A DNA stretch of 6,057 nucleotides from an uncultured Acetatifactor sp. (lineage in GTDB: Bacteria > Bacillota > Clostridia > Lachnospirales > Lachnospiraceae). Where the stretch lies: NCBI GenBank assembly GCA_948896875.1, contig CAQUWW010000166.1, positions 1 to 6,057 on the forward strand, in the 5' to 3' direction. Positions 5,575 through 6,057 of the stretch are shown here, piece by piece; within the stretch, counting starts at the first letter, position 1, and every line of letters starts with the position of its first letter. The notes beneath the pieces are model-generated. The model saw only the letters and a list, made by a program, of their open reading frames with translations, did not search any database and was not told the origin of the DNA. The position numbers were made by a program, and so were the translations under genes.

Positions 5575-6057
5575 CGATCTCGTCACCTCCGCCTCTGGAA
5601 ATCACAATTTCACCCGCATCCTCCAGCTTTCTGATAATATTGACAATCTTCTGCTGTGCTTCCTCCACATCGGTCACACGCACAGGTCCCATAAAGTCCA
5701 TGTCTTCCTTGATCATTACGGCAAGTCGCTTGGATACATTGTTGAAAATTGCATTCTTCACATCTTCGTTTGCATTCTTCAAGGCAATAGCCAGATCATT
5801 ATTCTCCACATCACGCAGCACACGCTGAATGGCTCTGTCGTCCAGAAGCAGAATATCCTCGAATACGAACATTTTCTTCCGGATCTCCTCTGCCAGCTCC
5901 GGAGATTCGGCCTCCAAAGTCTCCATAATATGGCGCTCCGTACCCCGGTCCACGGTGTTCAGGATCTCTACCACCGCATCCACACCACCGATAATGGCAT
6001 AATCCTGGTTCACCAGGCTTGCCAGCTTGGACTCCAGCACCTTCTCCACCTCCTTGA
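5567..6057 (-). CDS. fliG: Flagellar motor switch protein FliG, C-terminal part (5' end outside window)
   Basis: FliG is the rotor protein at the cytoplasmic face of the basal body; its C-terminal domain meets the stator and generates torque. The fragment has 162 residues and enters from the right edge in an open frame (first full codons K-E-V-E-K), so the start lies beyond 6057. In fragment numbering, GGVDAVVEILN (23-33) belongs to the armadillo-like middle region. MFVF (62-65) is the MFXF hinge motif before the C-terminal domain. The charged helix DDRAIQRVLRDV (72-83) corresponds to the torque helix. GPVRV (123-127), EEAQQKIVNIIRKLE (131-145) and the terminal SRGGGDEIVV are typical of Firmicute FliG. 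The EHPQ motif is not in the window. The TAG stop overlaps the predicted fliH start by 8 nt, and the fliH ribosome binding site is embedded in the codons for the RGGGDE tail. The identification is secure. Confidence 0.98.
   Translation of the reverse strand, partial: KEVEKVLESKLASLVNQDYAIIGGVDAVVEILNTVDRGTERHIMETLEAESPELAEEIRKKMFVFEDILLLDDRAIQRVLRDVENNDLAIALKNANEDVKNAIFNNVSKRLAVMIKEDMDFMGPVRVTDVEEAQQKIVNIIRKLEDAGEIVISRGGGDEIVV
5583..5590 (-). promoter_or_regulatory. fliH ribosome binding site inside the fliG 3' end
   Basis: On the transcribed strand this reads GGAGGTGA, a full match to the anti-Shine-Dalgarno core. It is encoded by the FliG codons for Gly-Gly-Asp near its C-terminus. It lies 8 nt upstream of a TTG at 5574 but overlaps the GTG at 5586, so it supports the TTG as the fliH start. 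The site implies translational coupling of fliG and fliH. Confidence 0.75.

Noticed and set aside
5567..6049. A separate 160-residue gene starting at the GTG at 6049, with an upstream GGAGGTG
   Set aside because: The frame is open to the right edge and the residues are internal to FliG. The purine run encodes Lys-Glu-Val-Glu-Lys and is not an initiation site.
1..6057. Search for tRNA/rRNA genes, CRISPR arrays, insertion sequences, attachment sites, toxin-antitoxin or defence genes, and sigma-54 or sigma-28 promoters
   Set aside because: None found by eye. Almost all of the window is accounted for by seven flagellar genes, and the three gaps are each near or below 100 nt.

Overview
The window is an internal slice of a flagellar basal-body/hook operon. 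Seven protein-coding genes all lie on the minus strand, so transcription runs from right (6057) to left (1). In transcription order they are fliG (only its 3' part), fliH, fliI, fliJ, a MotE/YlxF-like membrane protein gene, fliK and flgD (only its 5' part). This order matches the fliG-fliH-fliI-fliJ-ylxF-fliK-flgD stretch of the Bacillus subtilis fla/che operon and related Clostridia. Strong AAAGGAG-type ribosome binding sites, a roughly even base composition, the YlxF-like gene between fliJ and fliK, and the style of the FliG, FliI and FliK proteins suggest a motile Firmicute of class Clostridia. Lachnospiraceae is my best guess for the family, but that is inference only.

Right part (3294-6057): FliG is the rotor/switch protein that couples the stator to rotation. 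FliH, FliI and FliJ form the cytoplasmic ATPase complex of the flagellar type III secretion apparatus. The junctions are tight. fliH most likely starts at a TTG that overlaps the fliG stop by 8 nt, and fliI starts 23 nt inside fliH. An 81-nt gap separates fliI from fliJ; it contains a degenerate copy of the fliI initiation region.

Middle part (1841-3293): FliJ is a small coiled-coil export protein. The downstream gene encodes a single-pass membrane protein with a C-terminal MgtE-N-like domain (MotE/YlxF type) and an unusually long charged cytoplasmic N-terminus. The 105-nt gap before fliK holds a 14-bp perfect palindrome over the upstream stop codon and a terminator-like hairpin with a T5 tract on the transcribed strand. 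This is the best candidate regulatory element in the window.

Left part (1-1840): FliK is the hook-length ruler and substrate-specificity switch. FlgD is the hook cap; it is cut by the left edge after 134 residues. The two genes are 76 nt apart. Functionally, FliH/I/J power and feed the export gate, FlgD caps the growing hook, and FliK measures it and switches export. I saw no RNA genes, mobile elements, CRISPR arrays, phage genes or plus-strand genes. Apart from a few small regulatory or sequence oddities this is a conserved, ordinary flagellar locus, and I found no sign of an undescribed system.
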